Assembly: GCA_016808115.1 (NCBI GenBank)
Contig: JAEQBH010005086.1
Coordinates: forward strand, 124,001-188,000
Source of the DNA: Tetrastigma voinierianum
Taxonomy: Eukaryota > Streptophyta > Magnoliopsida > Vitales > Vitaceae
Direction of reading: 5' to 3'
DNA: 64,000 nt
Position 1 is the first letter of the stretch. Each line of letters opens with the position of its first letter. The notes under the pieces were generated by a model. It was not told the DNA's origin. It searched no databases and was given only the letters and a program-made list of their open reading frames with translations. The translations under genes were made by a program, and so were the position numbers. Positions 21,640 through 34,387 of the stretch are shown piece after piece.

Positions 21640-22570
21640 CACTCCCGAATATTTTAATCTCGATCATTCACTTCCAAACTCATTTCGAGGTGGTTTTCGG
21701 TCATCCTTTAACTCAGGTGTACTTCGACTACGTGCAGGACCACTCCATCTTGATTTAGTTTTCTTGGAAACAGCTTAAGCTTGGGGTGCCTGACAAGGGA
21801 CTAGCTCTTACTTTGAATTCTCTCCTCGGAATTTTTGATAATACGACTTCTTTGTTTTATCCTTGTAGATTACAGCATTGCTCATGGCTTCATTCCTCGA
21901 AGCTCTTCAGGTTCATTCATTTGAAGTAATCTCTTTTCTTTTCTGAGTTTGGAAATCACGATTCATTTCTTCATAGCCCACACGCTTTCTATTCAAGTTC
22001 AAGAGGGAATGAACAAACTTCCCAAATACAATCCTGTATGGTGACATTCGATAGGAGTTTTGTATGCGGTTCTATAAGCCCGTATGCGTAATCAGCATAG
22101 ACGATCTTTTACCTTGAGTTCATTATTTTCTCTAGAATCTTCTTTACCTCCCACATTAGGAAATCTCGGCTTGCCCATTTGGTGAGGGTGATACGCTTGA
22201 TCCCATAACATGTCCGATTCGTATCTGCTCATGAGTTTTGCAAACACTTTGTTTGCAAATAGGCTTCCCTCATTACTAATGATTGTTCTGGGTGCTCTAA
22301 ATATGCTCAAAATATTTCTTTAAATGAATCCCACCACTATGATGGCATCATTTTATGGAGACAGCTATTCTTCCACCCGTTGGATACATAGTCTCTATTT
22401 AGGAATGTATAGACTTCCAAATGAGAATGGAAAAGGTCCCATGAAGTCTATCCCCATACATAAAAAATACATGCCACGGGATTCCTTGCGAGGGCATCTC
22501 ATTTCTTATTTATATTTGTCCATTCTCGACATTTATCACAATGTTTCACCCATTGAAAGCAGTTTTGAAT
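21640..22570 (-). pseudogene. Athila integrase remnant
   Basis: Minus-strand pieces in order: a zinc-finger-proximal stretch near 22550, GIDFMGPFPFSFG near 22450, DYVSN near 22400 in a neighbouring frame (first catalytic Asp region), FRAPRTIISNEGSLFANKVF (22303-22244, where the usual Asp of S-D-G is Asn) and AYHPHQMGKP near 22195. The DDE integrase would insert element DNA into chromosomes. Frameshifts, stops and the D-to-N change at the second catalytic site show it is inactive. Confidence 0.75.
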
Positions 22571-22879
22571 AGAGTAAATAATAAAAACTTTGATTGGAGA
22601 ATTTTATGGGCAATTCTATCTCCTGTAAAGTGTCCTCCATATGGTGATGCATGACATTTATCAAGAATTTTGCCTTGTTTTTTTTTTGGTACACATCTTC
22701 CGATAATCAAATCTACTCATCTTCTAAAAAGTAGTGGGTCATCTCATATGTAAAATCTGCTATCAGTTCTCAACTTTCTTTTAACGGTAACCCAGCTTAG
22801 GTAACAAATTCTACAAGCTAAGTAATTCTGTCTCCCGACATACGAGGTACTTGGACGATGGCGAAAAAATTGTTCATCG

Positions 22880-23320
22880 AAAAATTTATGTTATTTCAAT
22901 TATCTTTTCCTCTTCAGTAGGCTTTTCTAATTTAGACAAGTGATCAGCTATCACATTGTCTATACCCTTCTTATCTTTGATTTCTAAATCAAACTCTTGC
23001 AGCAGCAATACCCATATGATCAGTTTTGGTTTTGCATATTTCTTTGCCATCAGATATTTTATTGCAACATGATCAGTGTGTATGATAACATGAGAACCCA
23101 ATATGTAAGGCCTGAATTTTCACAAGCAAACACCATTGCCAACATCTCCTTTTCTATGGTAGAGTAGTTTTCTTGTGTCTCATTGAAGGTTTTGCTGGCA
23201 TAGTATATGACCTTGAATATCTTTTCAGTTCTTTATCCCAATACTGCTCCCATTGCAAAGTCATTGGCATCACACATGATTTCAAACTCTTTGTTCCAAT
23301 CAAGTGTTGTCATGATGGGA
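22880..23320 (-). pseudogene. Athila RNase H remnant
   Basis: The frame from 23101 to 22886 reads GSHVIIHTDHVAIKYLMAKK, then LIIWVLLLQEFDLEIKDKKG and NVIADHLSKLE, a good match to the Ty3/gypsy RNase H C-terminal half. The upstream half (23100-23320) is recognisable on the minus strand around the start of the domain but broken. Located directly after RT in the element order. Confidence 0.8.
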
Positions 23321-23449
23321 GCTGTAACCAATCTGGACTTAAATTTCTTCAAGTGCAGATCTGCGTGATTCATCAAAATCAAAATTTGCATCATTTTCCA
23401 ACAACTTGCATAATGGTCTTGAAAATTTTGAGAAGTCTCTTATAAATCA

Positions 23450-24260
23450 CCTGTAAAATAGCATGTCCTAGGAAACTTCTTATCCCTTTTACTGTTGTAG
23501 GTGTGGCAAGAGAGTTTTTATGATAGAAAACTTTGCTTGGTCTACTTCTCTAACCCAGTTGCAGAAATCTTATGCCCCAAGACTATACCCTTTGTTACCA
23601 TGAAATGACATTTTTCCAAATTTAAAGCTAAATTTTTGTCTTGCCACCTCTTAAGTATTGTTTTCAAATTTTCTAAGCATTTATCAAAACTAGATCCATA
23701 TATTGAGAAGTCATCCATGAAGATTTCCATAGCCTTTTCCACTAGATCTGAGAACATAGACATCATACACATTTGAAAGGTGGCAGGAGCATTACATAAT
23801 CCTAAATGGCATCCTTAAAACAAGGTGTCATGGAACATGTAAATGTAGTCTTCTCTGGTCCTCATAGACTATAGCAATGCAGTTTATATCTAGAATATCC
23901 ATCAACCGAAATGAGGGTGTCACCTTCTTGTCATTTGATCGGCAAAGGGTAAAGGATAGTGATCGCTACACAGTTCTGATATTCAGTACTACGTAGTCGT
24001 AACTTCCCTCCATCCTGTCACAGTTCTTGTAGGAATCAATTCATTCTTCTCATTTCTGATTACAATGAATCCACTCTTCTTGGGAACCACATGGACTGGG
24101 CTCACCCATGGGCTATCTGAGATTGCATATATAAAGCCTACATTAAGCCATTTTAGTACTTTTTTTTTGACAACTTCTTTCATTACTAGATTCGGTCTTC
24201 TTTGATGTTCAATGGAGGTCTTTACATTTTCCTCCAAGAGTATTTTATGCATGCAAATAG
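23450..24260 (-). pseudogene. Athila reverse transcriptase remnant
   Basis: The N-terminal part (24252-23989) reads EHQRRPNLVMKEVVKKKVLK, SDSPWVSPVHVVPKKSG and NELIPTRTVTGWR. The catalytic part (23772-23542) reads MFSDLVEKAMEIFMDDFSIY with the FMDD catalytic box at about 23721-23710, then KCHFMVTKGIVLGHKIS. These are RT palm motifs of the Athila lineage. The region between them (23990-23775) is out of frame with stops. The catalytic aspartates survive, but no continuous RT can be translated. Confidence 0.85.
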
Positions 24261-24939
24261 AAGAACTGATTCATTTCAAATCTTCTACTGACCAAGAAAT
24301 TGCTTCCTTGTATTTCCTAAGAATCTCAACCAGTTTTTGTTCTTCAAGCTCATTCAATGTAGCTTATATAATCACAGGTTTTGCTTTTTCTAGTTCTAAA
24401 AAAGCATATTTTAAATGTCTTGGTAGTTCCTTCATGGTTAACCCTTCTGAACTTGTTTCTACTTCTCTTGCCTTCTCTTCATTGCTACTTGATTTCTCTG
24501 TACTATTCTCATTCAAACTTAAGACTGTTTCCTTTAAATCAAAACTAGAAGTTAAGACGATCACGATCAGAATCCTCAAGAATCTTGGAAATTCATCTCA
24601 TTTTCATGATTGGATTCTAAAAATTACAACAATCGATTCGAGGACTAATAGAACTATTTTCTGAGTCTTTAATCGTACTACTACATTTAGACTATTTCAG
24701 GCTTTTATTTAGGTTGAAGTGCACTGCTTCTTCCCCTACTCTGAGAGTGAGTTCTCCTTTCTTAACATCTATCAAGGCAGCTCCAATGGCTAGGAAAGGT
24801 CTTCCAGTAGCAGTGGAACTTGTGTATCTTCCTCCATATCCATAACTACAAAGTCCCGCGAGAAAATGAATTTTCCCACCTTAATGAGTACATCTTCAAG
24901 GAATCCTACGTGTGCCATTGTTATGTCTGCCATTTATAA

Positions 24940-25110
24940 GTTACTCTTGTGGGAGTAAGCTCCCCCAAACTCAATCTCTTCACTATAGATTGTGGCATCA
25001 AGTTGATGCTTGCCCTTGAATCACACAAAGCCTTCTTAAATTCAAAATTCCTAATGGTGCAACGAATGGTGAAGTTGTCATGATCCTGCATCTTTATTGG
25101 TAGGCTTCTT
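24940..25110 (-). pseudogene. Athila aspartic protease remnant
   Basis: The minus strand reads FKKALCDSRASINLMPQSIV, LSLGELTPTRVT. This is the retropepsin region of Athila polyproteins, which cleaves Gag-Pol. The active-site triplet, normally D-S/T-G or a close variant, reads D-S-R with the aspartate at about 25022-25020, so the glycine is lost. Confidence 0.7.
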
Positions 25111-25209
25111 TGGATCCCATTTCCATAGCGTGTAGGTACATCACGCTCACCCCAGCTCCTTCTTGAAAAATCTCATAACGCCTCAGAATATCGCCCGAAA
25201 CTTAGCATA

Positions 25210-26850
25210 GTTAGGCATCTAAGTCAATGCCTCAGTAAAGGGTATATTTATCTCTATCTTCTTGAGCATATCCAAGAATCTAGAGAATTGCTCCTCCATT
25301 TTTGCTTTCTGAAGCCTTTGAGAGAATGGAATAGCAAGCATGTAGGCTTGCAATTCCTCTTTCTTCTTCAGTTTTCCTTTCTCCACTTGTTGCTCAGTCT
25401 GCACCTCTTATTTCTTAGCCTCTTCAGCCAATTTTGAAGTGCTCAACTTGGTCTCTTCTCCAGTTTCTTCTTTGTTTTCTTTTTCAATCTTTTTCTTATC
25501 ATCTTCTTTTCTGCTTTCCAACTATCTGCCACTCCTTAGAGTCACCACTATACAGTCCTTAGGATTATTCTTTGTATCACTTGGGAAGGCATCCTTAGAC
25601 TGGTTCTGCATGCTAGGGCCAGTTGCCCTACTTGCGTCTCCAGATTTTTTAGAGAGGCATTTATGTTGGTTGGCCTAAAACACATTTGTGTTTCCCTGAA
25701 ATACTACTAGCCCAACAAATTTCTATTCATGAATATTTAGCAGTCTCTTATTCTCTCTCATGAATGTCAGCATTTGATCTTCAAAGGTTTGAGATCTCCC
25801 TTGCCCTAGATTTTCTACTCTCTGGCTCCCTTGTTGTTGTTGTCCTTGGAACCCATGTGGAGCATACTGTTGTTGAAAATTTTGCACTAGTCTTGGACCT
25901 TGATGTGTTCCACCTCCATATGAGAAATTCTCATGGTTTCTTAGTGCTGGTGTGTAATGGGTTGGCCAGTTGAGGTTTGGCTTAAAGTTGTAGCTTCTAT
26001 TGCCATTGACAAGCTGAGCCTTCTCAACTTAATAGGGACCCTCATAGGCTAGTCCCTCATCAGCACTACTCTTCTGCTCATTTCCTTCCACTGTTCCCAC
26101 TTCATGTGCTGAATGAATTTTTCTTTCTTGGTTTCCCAGTTTGTTCATCAAGGCATTAAGTTTGGCTTCTATAGCAGTCATCTTGTTAAGCTCTATCACC
26201 CCACTTCCCTTCAGTCTGCTACTGCTCACTAAAGTCTCAAATGGAGCTCTGTAGTTGCTTTTTGCTAGATCTTCAATCAACTATCTTGCCTCTTTAGCAC
26301 TCTTCCTCTTGAATGCTCCATATCAGGCTACTTCAATTATACCTTTGGAGGTGTAGTTCATAGAGTGATAAAAGATGTCAATTCGGGTGGTCAAATCTAT
26401 TTCATGTATTGGGCATCTTTTCAGCAATCTCTTATATCTCTACCATGCATTATATAGACTTTCATCATCTCCTTGTTTAAACACTTTGATTTCCCCTCTC
26501 CTTTCAAAAGTGAGGGCGGGAAGGAAGAATCTGCTCATGTAAGACTCCACCAACTCTTCCTAATTGTTCACTAATTCATAAGGCATTGATTCAAACCAAG
26601 TGGCTACCACATCTCTCAGTGAAAAAGGAAAAAGTTGCAGCTTGATCACCTCAGGTCTCATTGGGATCTTCACTAGGATGGCCGGTATACTGATGTTGTT
26701 GCACCATTGTGATCAAAGCTGGCTTTAACTCAAAATTGTTGGCCTCTATAGCAGGTTGCCTCACAACAGAATATTCATCTCTAATGTCTAGCCTCTAAAA
26801 ATCCTCCATAGTCCTTTGCCTCTAAGGCCTCTTTGTTGTTGCTTCTACTT
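25210..26850 (-). pseudogene. Athila gag remnant
   Basis: From high to low coordinates the minus strand reads EELVESYMSRFFLPALTFER and DDESLYNAW (about 26560-26430), IDIFYHSMNYTSKGIIEVA (about 26380), AKSNYRAPFETLVSSSR (26271-26220), and before protease IPFSQRLQKAKMEEQFSRFL and INIPFTEAL (25330-25225). These are in order for the Retrotrans_gag domain and the conserved segment before protease. Stops (for example in NAW-stop-RYK) and shifts interrupt it. Gag would form the particle that houses reverse transcription. Confidence 0.75.
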
Positions 26851-27680
26851 GAGTGTTTTTGTGATGCCCCAAATCCGGGGTCTTACCGTTAATGACCCGT
26901 CGGCCGTGAATCTTTGCTGTATCATATTAAGAGACCATTACACATGGGTAAAAATGGCCATTGGCCTACATCCCATACTCGTAAAATACATCAAACTATA
27001 TTGCAATAGTTTCAAGAGTTATTACATTATAATCAAAAAATATCAAAATTAAGGGTTTTAATACATGTTTTACAAAAAATATACCCAAGCCACAATCGAA
27101 ACTTTCTTCTTAAAAGCGACCTCTAGTGAACACTTAGATCTTCAGAACACTCCACGTACACGAAATAATGATCCCTCGACGGGGTGAGCAATGCTGAGTG
27201 GTGGAATTATCCTACGTGGGTTACTCCTCGCCTAAGTGCACATGCGATGATTGACATACCGTGGATAAATTATAGATTGATACATATAATTCTCTTCCAT
27301 GCAACCCCTGTTAATACATCATACAACATACATTAACATGTCATATTCACCTTTGCATATTTATTCATACAAGCAATAACACACAACAAGGTCACAATCT
27401 TGGACCCATCAGCGAAGTGCCTCGGCCTTCACGATCATGAACTAGTTTGGTTCCAATCATCCACTACAACCTCAAACAACCATAAAAACCTAGAAACTTT
27501 AAGTTTCCGGTTCAAAGCGTCTACATACAACAACCTACAACGATACAACATGCCATGCAATGGTCATGTTAAAACCGGCTATTCACTTTGGCTCCTGACA
27601 AGCAACGCACACTCGGTCTTGGCTTATCAATTACAGCAAGGTTATGATCACCCACTACCCTCCACAGGCACCTATCTAGA

Positions 27681-29255
27681 ATCTTGACTCAATGGGATTT
27701 TCATAGAGTCCAAGAACACCCGAATCAAAATTTGGATGAGGAAGTTATGACCTTCTGAAGTTTGAGGTTACACATGACTAGGCAGCCCTACCCGGCTAGC
27801 CTACCCAACCAACACTAATCGGCTTGATTGCCCAATGTCCTCCACAGAAGCATGGCTTCAATCTTGACTCAATGGGCTTTCCATAGAGTCCAAGAACACC
27901 CGAATCGGAACTCGGACGAGGAAGTTATGACCTTCCGAAGTTGGAGGTCACACATGACTAGGCAGCCTTACCCGGCTAGCCTACCCAACCAACACTAACC
28001 AGCCGGCACTAACCGACCTGATTTCCCAATGTCCTTCACAAGAACATGGCTTTAATCTTGAATCAATGGGATTTTCCTTGGGGTCGAGAACACGAATCGA
28101 ATTCGGACCGAGGAAGTTATGACTTAGAAGTTGGTGGTCACACATGACTAAATGACCTTTCTGGCTAGCCTGCAACCATCACTAACCGACCGTAACTAGC
28201 AGGACTAGTGCTTGTGTCCCCAGGACGACATGGATCTGATGTTGACTCGATAGAATTTCCATATATTCAAATACTTGCTCGAATCGGAATTCGGACGAGG
28301 AAGATATGACGCCAGGATTTGAGTCTATGTTTAAGCGATCTACGGACAACCTACCTTATGGCAGGAGCCTTCGGAAAGATCCAATACCCACTGCCCTCCA
28401 AAGGCATTCTTCTGGAATCTTGACTCGGCTGAATTTTGTAAGTCGAACATCGGAGCCGAGTTAGGACGAGAAAGTTATGACCTTAAGTTGGGAGGTCACC
28501 CTGCTCAGCGATCCTCACGGACAGCCTATCTGCGCCTTTCTCGAGAGCACCATCCTGTACGCTTCAGTACTGATACCCTCCATAATCATGTAACGGAATC
28601 TTGACTCAATTGGGTTTCCATAGAGTCTAAGAACACCCGAAACGAAGTTCGGACGAAGAAGTTATGACCTTTCGAAGTTGGAGGTCACACATGACTAGGC
28701 AGTCCTACTCGGACATCCTACCTTACTTGCCCGGGAGCCCCTTTCCGGCCAGCTCCAGTACCCACTGCCCTCCAAAGGCATTTGGCTGGAAAAAAAAGCA
28801 TACTGGTGAGCTTTCCATAAGTCGAGAACACCAATCGAGTTCGGACGAAGAAGTTATGACCTTCCGGGGTGGTGGGATATTGCGCGACTAGCCTACCCAA
28901 CCGACACTAAGCGGTGCGATTGCCCTGTCCTCAACATGAACATGGCTGAAATCTTGACTCAATGGGATTTCCATAGAGTCTAAGAACACCAAAATCGGAA
29001 TTTGAACGAATAAGTTATGACCTTCAGAAGTTGGAGATCACACATGACTAGAGCGGCCTTCTTAGGCTGACCTACCTATCCCAGAATGCCCCTTCGACCC
29101 GACTCCGATTATACACTGCCCACTCCCGGAGAATCCGGCTGAAAACTTGACTCAATGAACTTTCCATAGAGTCCAAGAACACCTGAATCGGAGTTCAGAC
29201 GAGGAAGTTATGACCTTCCGAAGTTGGAGGTCAAGCATGATCCTAGCAAAACGGA
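27681..29255. repeat. Nine-copy tandem array, about 183-bp unit
   Basis: Units start with atcttgactcaatgggattt at about 27681, 27861, 28054, 28239, 28417, 28598, 28791, 28951 and 29143. Each then has ccatagagtccaagaacacc, gaatcggaattcggacgagg and aagttatgaccttccgaag. The last third of each unit is most variable. The first and last copies look best conserved relative to the middle ones (28239, 28417). Confidence 0.9.
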
Positions 29256-30000
29256 ACCCATCCGGGGCTGGCTGAACCCGTCCGGGGTGACCCCATCCGG
29301 GGTGAACCCATCGGACAGCAGACCTCGTGAGATAACAACATATTGACATGGGTGTGGGTGTGTGACAGACTATAGAGTTAGATTTGAGAATTCAAAAAGC
29401 TAACATCGAGTTCTTGACTTGCTCTGATTTACTTGAAGAACTCACTACCCAAATCCTTTATTTCTTACCAAAACAAGTTCTAAATCCGGTTAATGTGTAC
29501 TGCCACAATGACAACTTCCCATGGTTCAAAAACCTGACAAACATTCCCCTTAAGAGCGAATATACCATATTCATTTAACTCCTAACACCTAAATGGAACA
29601 CGGGGAACGATCACTTAGTCAATCAATCTGACCCATTGAGACAAGTGGATATATTGTCCCAAAGTCTTGGGCGTTGTAGCCTCACGGCCTCACACAACCA
29701 TGCCATTTTGAATGACCCTTAAACAAGTTAAACCCGAGTAGGAAAACTTCTTATATTTGAGTTTTGTCGAAACTCCCCTGACTACGATCTCTATCTTGAA
29801 GCCCCTTAGTGAGGTTGAAGACTCTTCCTCTCGCTCGCCCTACAAAACCGCCCGGTCCCGATCGTAGAATTTAGAGAGAAGGAAGTGGAGTCTCTCTCTA
29901 AAACTCTCTTTTCTTCCTCTTTCCTTTATGTTCATTATATATCCCACTGTAGTGTTGGCGAGCGTATCTCGTCATGTGTTTTGTTGGCTCTTGGGTTTTC
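29256..30000. other. Outer solo LTR body, no gene seen
   Basis: No coding match on either strand. A short triplication of ccatccggggtgaaccc lies at 29265-29315, and a CT-rich tract (29820-29930) is followed by the insertion point of the next LTR at ttttc. Confidence 0.5.
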
Positions 30001-30619
30001 TGTCACGATTCGGTCGACCGAATGGCGGATCGAACGAGTTCGGGGCGCGGCGTATTATTGGGACTCTTTACGTTTTTTCTCGAAAATTTGAACTTTATTG
30101 CCTGCTCTGAACAATTTTTGTATTAACAAAAAATCATTTACATACACAAAAAAGAACTACCATAGGGTGGTGTCCATCAAAATCTATCTGCGTATACTAA
30201 GTCTCATTTACTTATACAAATAGCGCATACGTGTACATATCTAGCCACAAACATGGAGATGGTAAGGCTTGATCTTGGTGAGCACATCTCGAGATGGCCC
30301 ATCTTTGGTGTGGAATGTCCTATCTTTTTTATCTCCTCTTCAGTACCTACACGGATTGAACACCCGTGCTAAGCTTTACGCTTAGTGGGAACATATAAAC
30401 AGTAACAACCAATAACAATAATCGCCGTCACAATCTTTTTACATTTACTTTTCCTTATGCATATAACGAAGCCTATTCGTATGTGACTTGACTCCTTATC
30501 TAATACACATGTAGGTTTTTATCCTTTTAGGTTCCATATCATTATCACGGCGAACCATTAATCCAAATCCTTTAGCAATTACATTTCATGTTATGGGGAC
30601 GCCCGTTTAATTCTTTTAG

Positions 30620-30865
30620 TTATCGTTTATTAAATTTTCACGTTTTCAAAAAGTATCGCGACGAATCTCGACTTCCGACCTGTTGGCGGATCCGGCGGCG
30701 CGGTTCTCGAGCATTTCAATTATCTTCTCAAAACATTTTGTTTGGTTTTATTAAATTTTTTGTTTTCAAAGTGTCGCGACCTGAATCCTGACTCGACCCG
30801 TTGGATCGAGCGGCTTTGGTTTACTCAGAACATTTCAATTATCTTCTCAGGCTCTTATTGTTGTA
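30620..30865. repeat. Two-copy repeat, about 130 bp
   Basis: Both copies have 'tttattaaattttc/ttt.cgttttcaaa', a gtcgcgac-type box and end 'catttcaattatcttctca'. The second copy contains gtgtcgcgacc...gactcgacccgttgga, which resembles the first 50 bases of this LTR on the + strand. Confidence 0.75.
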
Positions 30866-31069
30866 TTAATTCGCATTTAGACGCATAGAAATCGCAGAGA
30901 AATGGAAATACGCCATTTTGACAGCCCGTATTAACATTTACAAAATTCAAAGACCCATAACATTTACATTTAACAAATGCATTTACAAAATAATGTCTTA
31001 TTCTGATAACATAATGTAAAGATACTTATACAAATACGCTTTTATATCGCATTTTAAGCTTTAGTTTTG

Positions 31070-31490
31070 TGATTTCACATATAGTTGCAAAAATTGACAT
31101 TCACGACGGTCGATTGGTGAATCACGTCTTTTGTTTGTCATTCATTAGCAATGTGATCACATTCAATATTGCAATCTCACATATGACTATAGAAATCCCG
31201 ACATTCATGATGGAGTCGAGTTGGTGAGAGATCACGTCACGTTTGTCATTGTTAGCGATGTGATGCCGGCGTTGATATTGCAATCTCACGTATGACTTTA
31301 GAAGTCAACATTCGCCGGCCGGTCGGGTGGTGAATCATGTCTGTTTTGTCATTCGGTAACAATGTGATTTCACATTCAATGTACCATCTCACATGTGGCT
31401 ATAGAAATTAGGCATTCACTGACAGTTAGTTGGTGAATCACGTCACGTTGTCATTCGATGGCAATGTGATTTCTTTGTCAATATTCTGAT
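31070..31490. repeat. Four-copy tandem array, about 105-bp unit
   Basis: Units start near 31070, 31171, 31279 and 31382 with 'atctcacatatgactatag' (variants) and contain 'acattc', 'tggtgaatcacgtc' and 'tttgtcattc..tagcaatgtga'. It is located inside the nested solo LTR. Confidence 0.8.
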
Positions 31491-31644
31491 TACCTTCATG
31501 ATAGGTGATTAGGTGTCCGAGTCATGTTGGTCTTTCAATAAGACATTTCAAATCAATTTACTTTTATGCAGTAATTTCACTTATAGTTTAAATACACGCA
31601 CACATACATATATTTGACAGCTTATTTGAATAACAATAATTCAA

Positions 31645-31647
<3 letters not shown>

Positions 31648-31721
<74 letters not shown>
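31648..31721. repeat. (AT)n microsatellite
   Basis: An uninterrupted alternating AT run of about 70 bases inside the nested solo LTR. Confidence 0.95.
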
Positions 31722-31723
<2 letters not shown>

Positions 31724-34387
31724 AATAGAACTCATAACCGATCATAATCATTTACATCTTCCTTATCATTTATGTAGATCTACCAAGTCTTTATATTCAT
31801 AGCCTTCTTAATTGGCTATCGCGTTTCATTCATGTATTTCCTATCATTTGTTATCTTTTTCTGGTTATATGTGATAATAATCATATATAACTTAACTACA
31901 TTATGTGTTCATGGCATATTGCCTTTCATGTTCATGTTCATGTTTCAGTTCGTTTTCGTTTTTTATATCATATTCATGTTTCATGAACACATCTATACAT
32001 ATTGCATTTTTTGTTCATATCTACATCCTTTCTTACCATGTATTCCAATTAACTTTAACCAAGCATTAGTACATAGTACAAACAATTCAATTTTCGAGAC
32101 AAGATGTGGGCACAAATGCGTCGGCGAATATGGTTAAATTCTAGACTCAATGAGTATTTCCATATAGTCGAGAATACCCATAATGGAGTCTAACGAAGGA
32201 GTTATACAAGAAGTTGCGAGAGTCGTGGCAAATCGGCAACTTGCGGCACTGCGGCGGCCGGCGACCACCGTCCTTTATCATTTTGGGATCTTAACTTCAT
32301 TTGACACTGGTTCTTTGCAGTCTTTGAAGCTAAGGTGCTAAGGGTTCTTCTCAGCGGAATCACCCAAATCGAACACGAAACTCAAGTTATGTCAAACAAC
32401 CGGATTACTCTATGATCAAAGCCGAACCATAAATTGGCTTGAACATAGCGAAACTTTGAGTAAATTTTAGGCCGGCAAGTCGATTTTGAAGGTACCTATT
32501 TCAGGATGTTTGGTTCTTCTTGAAGTCTAGTTTAATTAAAAACTTGAATCACTCAAATCGGATCAGAAATGACCAAGTTATGGCCAAAATACGAACACTA
32601 TCCAAAAGCAGGCATTAGTGCAGGTACGGTGGACCCGAACACAATCGGTGCGGGTACCCTCTATTTAGTCTTGGTACCACCTTGAAATTTCCCAGAATGG
32701 TGGTTTTTCTCCCATTTTCCATATTTTGCTACCCAAATCAACTCAATAATCAATATACACTTCAAAACTACTCCATATTCATCTTGTAACCTCAATTATA
32801 TTCAAGCATCTTCAGTACATATCTTTCTTCAAAAACCTTTCATGAATTACTCCTCAAAGCAACTGTATGGGTAATAACCCATACATAAATAAACAAAGGA
32901 TTAGTTAGGGTTTGCTCTAACCCCCAACTCCATTACTTGAACTTAAACCATGAATCCAACCTGAGGAAGTTCACATTCTTCTTGTACCATTTAGGGTTTT
33001 TACCAACCTTTAATATTAATTTTAAGGTTAGAATGAAATCATAACAAAACCCTAGGTTTGAAAACCATAGAAATCCCTACTATGGTTAGCCACTTATCCC
33101 AGCACCATTCTAAATTTTCAGCAATGTTAGAATCCATGCAGAATTCATTCTAGGGTTAGGTTTACTTCTGGCCATGGCCATGACATGTATCCCATAAAAC
33201 TATACAAAGTTCCATACATTTTGTTCTTCCTTTCTCCTTCTCTTATAACAACTTCTTCTCTTCTCTTGCTCTTCTTCTTTGTCTCCCTTCTCCTCTCTTC
33301 TTTTACGTTTTGTCTCTAAAAATAGAAACCCCTTTAACCTTATCCATCTTTGAGTTAGGCGTGTTTGGCCATTTCATTCTTCTTTTTCTCATTTTTGCAT
33401 TTAGGTCCTTTAACTCATTATTATTCTCCAATCTAACATTAAATTTCTGTTTTGGCATACAATCTTATGAGTTATTACCCTTGGATCCTAAATTCATGAT
33501 GACAATTTATCCTTGTCTTTCCCATTTATGACCATAGGTCCTCAAGTAGTAAATTACATATTTACCCTTTTGCTCTCTTATTAATTTCCGGTTCTATTGT
33601 TTTATTTCCGAAAAATTCCATTTAGCTTTTAATATACCCTAAACAAGTCCGAAAATTGCTATGGTATATTTCGGGGTGTTACATTTTCCTTATCCTTTTA
33701 TCCATCTACCATGGATTTCCCTTCAATGACATGATGTCACCTGTCACCTATAGCCCATACTTGAGCTCATTGTTTAACTTTCTCGCATCTTGACACGTGT
33801 CTCATCTCGAGCCACTCAAATGCTCCAAGAGTCTCACACTACTCTCGGTGCCTTGAAAAACGTGAAATTCCGACTGTCTCGGAATTCGACGAAATTCGAT
33901 GTGGTAGCTAGAGTTCGCGAGACAATTCCAACGGTGAAGTCCGTTTCGTCATCCGAGATCTAGAAAAATTCTAGATTTTGACCAAATTTTACCGTTCTAC
34001 CATTTCCTCATAAATTTGGAATTTTTTTTTTTAGGGGTTTCACCGGTTTTCTTGTACCTCTCTACATTATGCCATAGCTAGCGATTGACATGAACTTTCT
34101 TTAGATTTCTCGGTGTCTTCTCGATTACGTGTCCAAGTTCTTTATTACATACGGTTTTTTCTATGCATGTAAGATCTTCCTGAAATAGAAACACACTAAG
34201 ATAAAATGAAATCAGTGGAAAGCGACAATATCAATTTAAGCTCATAAAACATTTTCAGTAGCTTACTCAGCTACCGTAGTTAAAACTATTTTTGTAAATT
34301 TTCTTAAATTTTTGATAAAACAGAGAAAAATGTCCAAATTAGCAATTCTCTCTTTGGTTTGAATATTTATGTTTAAATTCTCTTTCA

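Larger units (their letters stand above)
30001..33683 (-). mobile_element. Nested solo LTR with perfect target duplication
   Basis: Starts tgtcacgattcggtcgac and ends tatttcggggtgttaca; the flanks are ttttc at 29996-30000 and ttttc at 33684-33688, a perfect 5-bp target duplication. Read on the minus strand it starts TGTAACACCCCGAAATATACC. It is 3683 bp, contains no coding frame, and shares ordered landmarks with the solo LTR at 409-4429, so the two belong to one family. Confidence 0.9.
26860..34045 (-). mobile_element. Solo LTR in the Athila leader, itself interrupted
   Basis: The + strand starts tgtgatgccccaaatccgg and ends near ggggtttcaccg, so the LTR runs on the minus strand. Without the nested LTR at 30001-33683 it is about 3.5 kb, like the other chromovirus LTRs here. 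Near 33880-33960 it shares 'caccgttggaat' and 'aaatttcgt' (complement) with the LTR at 9727. gtttt occurs on both sides (26855-26859 and 34046-34050), a possible 5-bp target duplication that requires a mutated TG end. It carries the nine-copy array 27681-29255. Confidence 0.65.

Noticed and set aside
27681..29255. Possible CRISPR-like array
   Set aside because: Units are about 183 bp and imperfect throughout, with no spacer-repeat alternation; the context is a plant LTR.
31614..31802. 62-codon frame rich in Tyr-Ile repeats
   Set aside because: It is the translation of an AT microsatellite.
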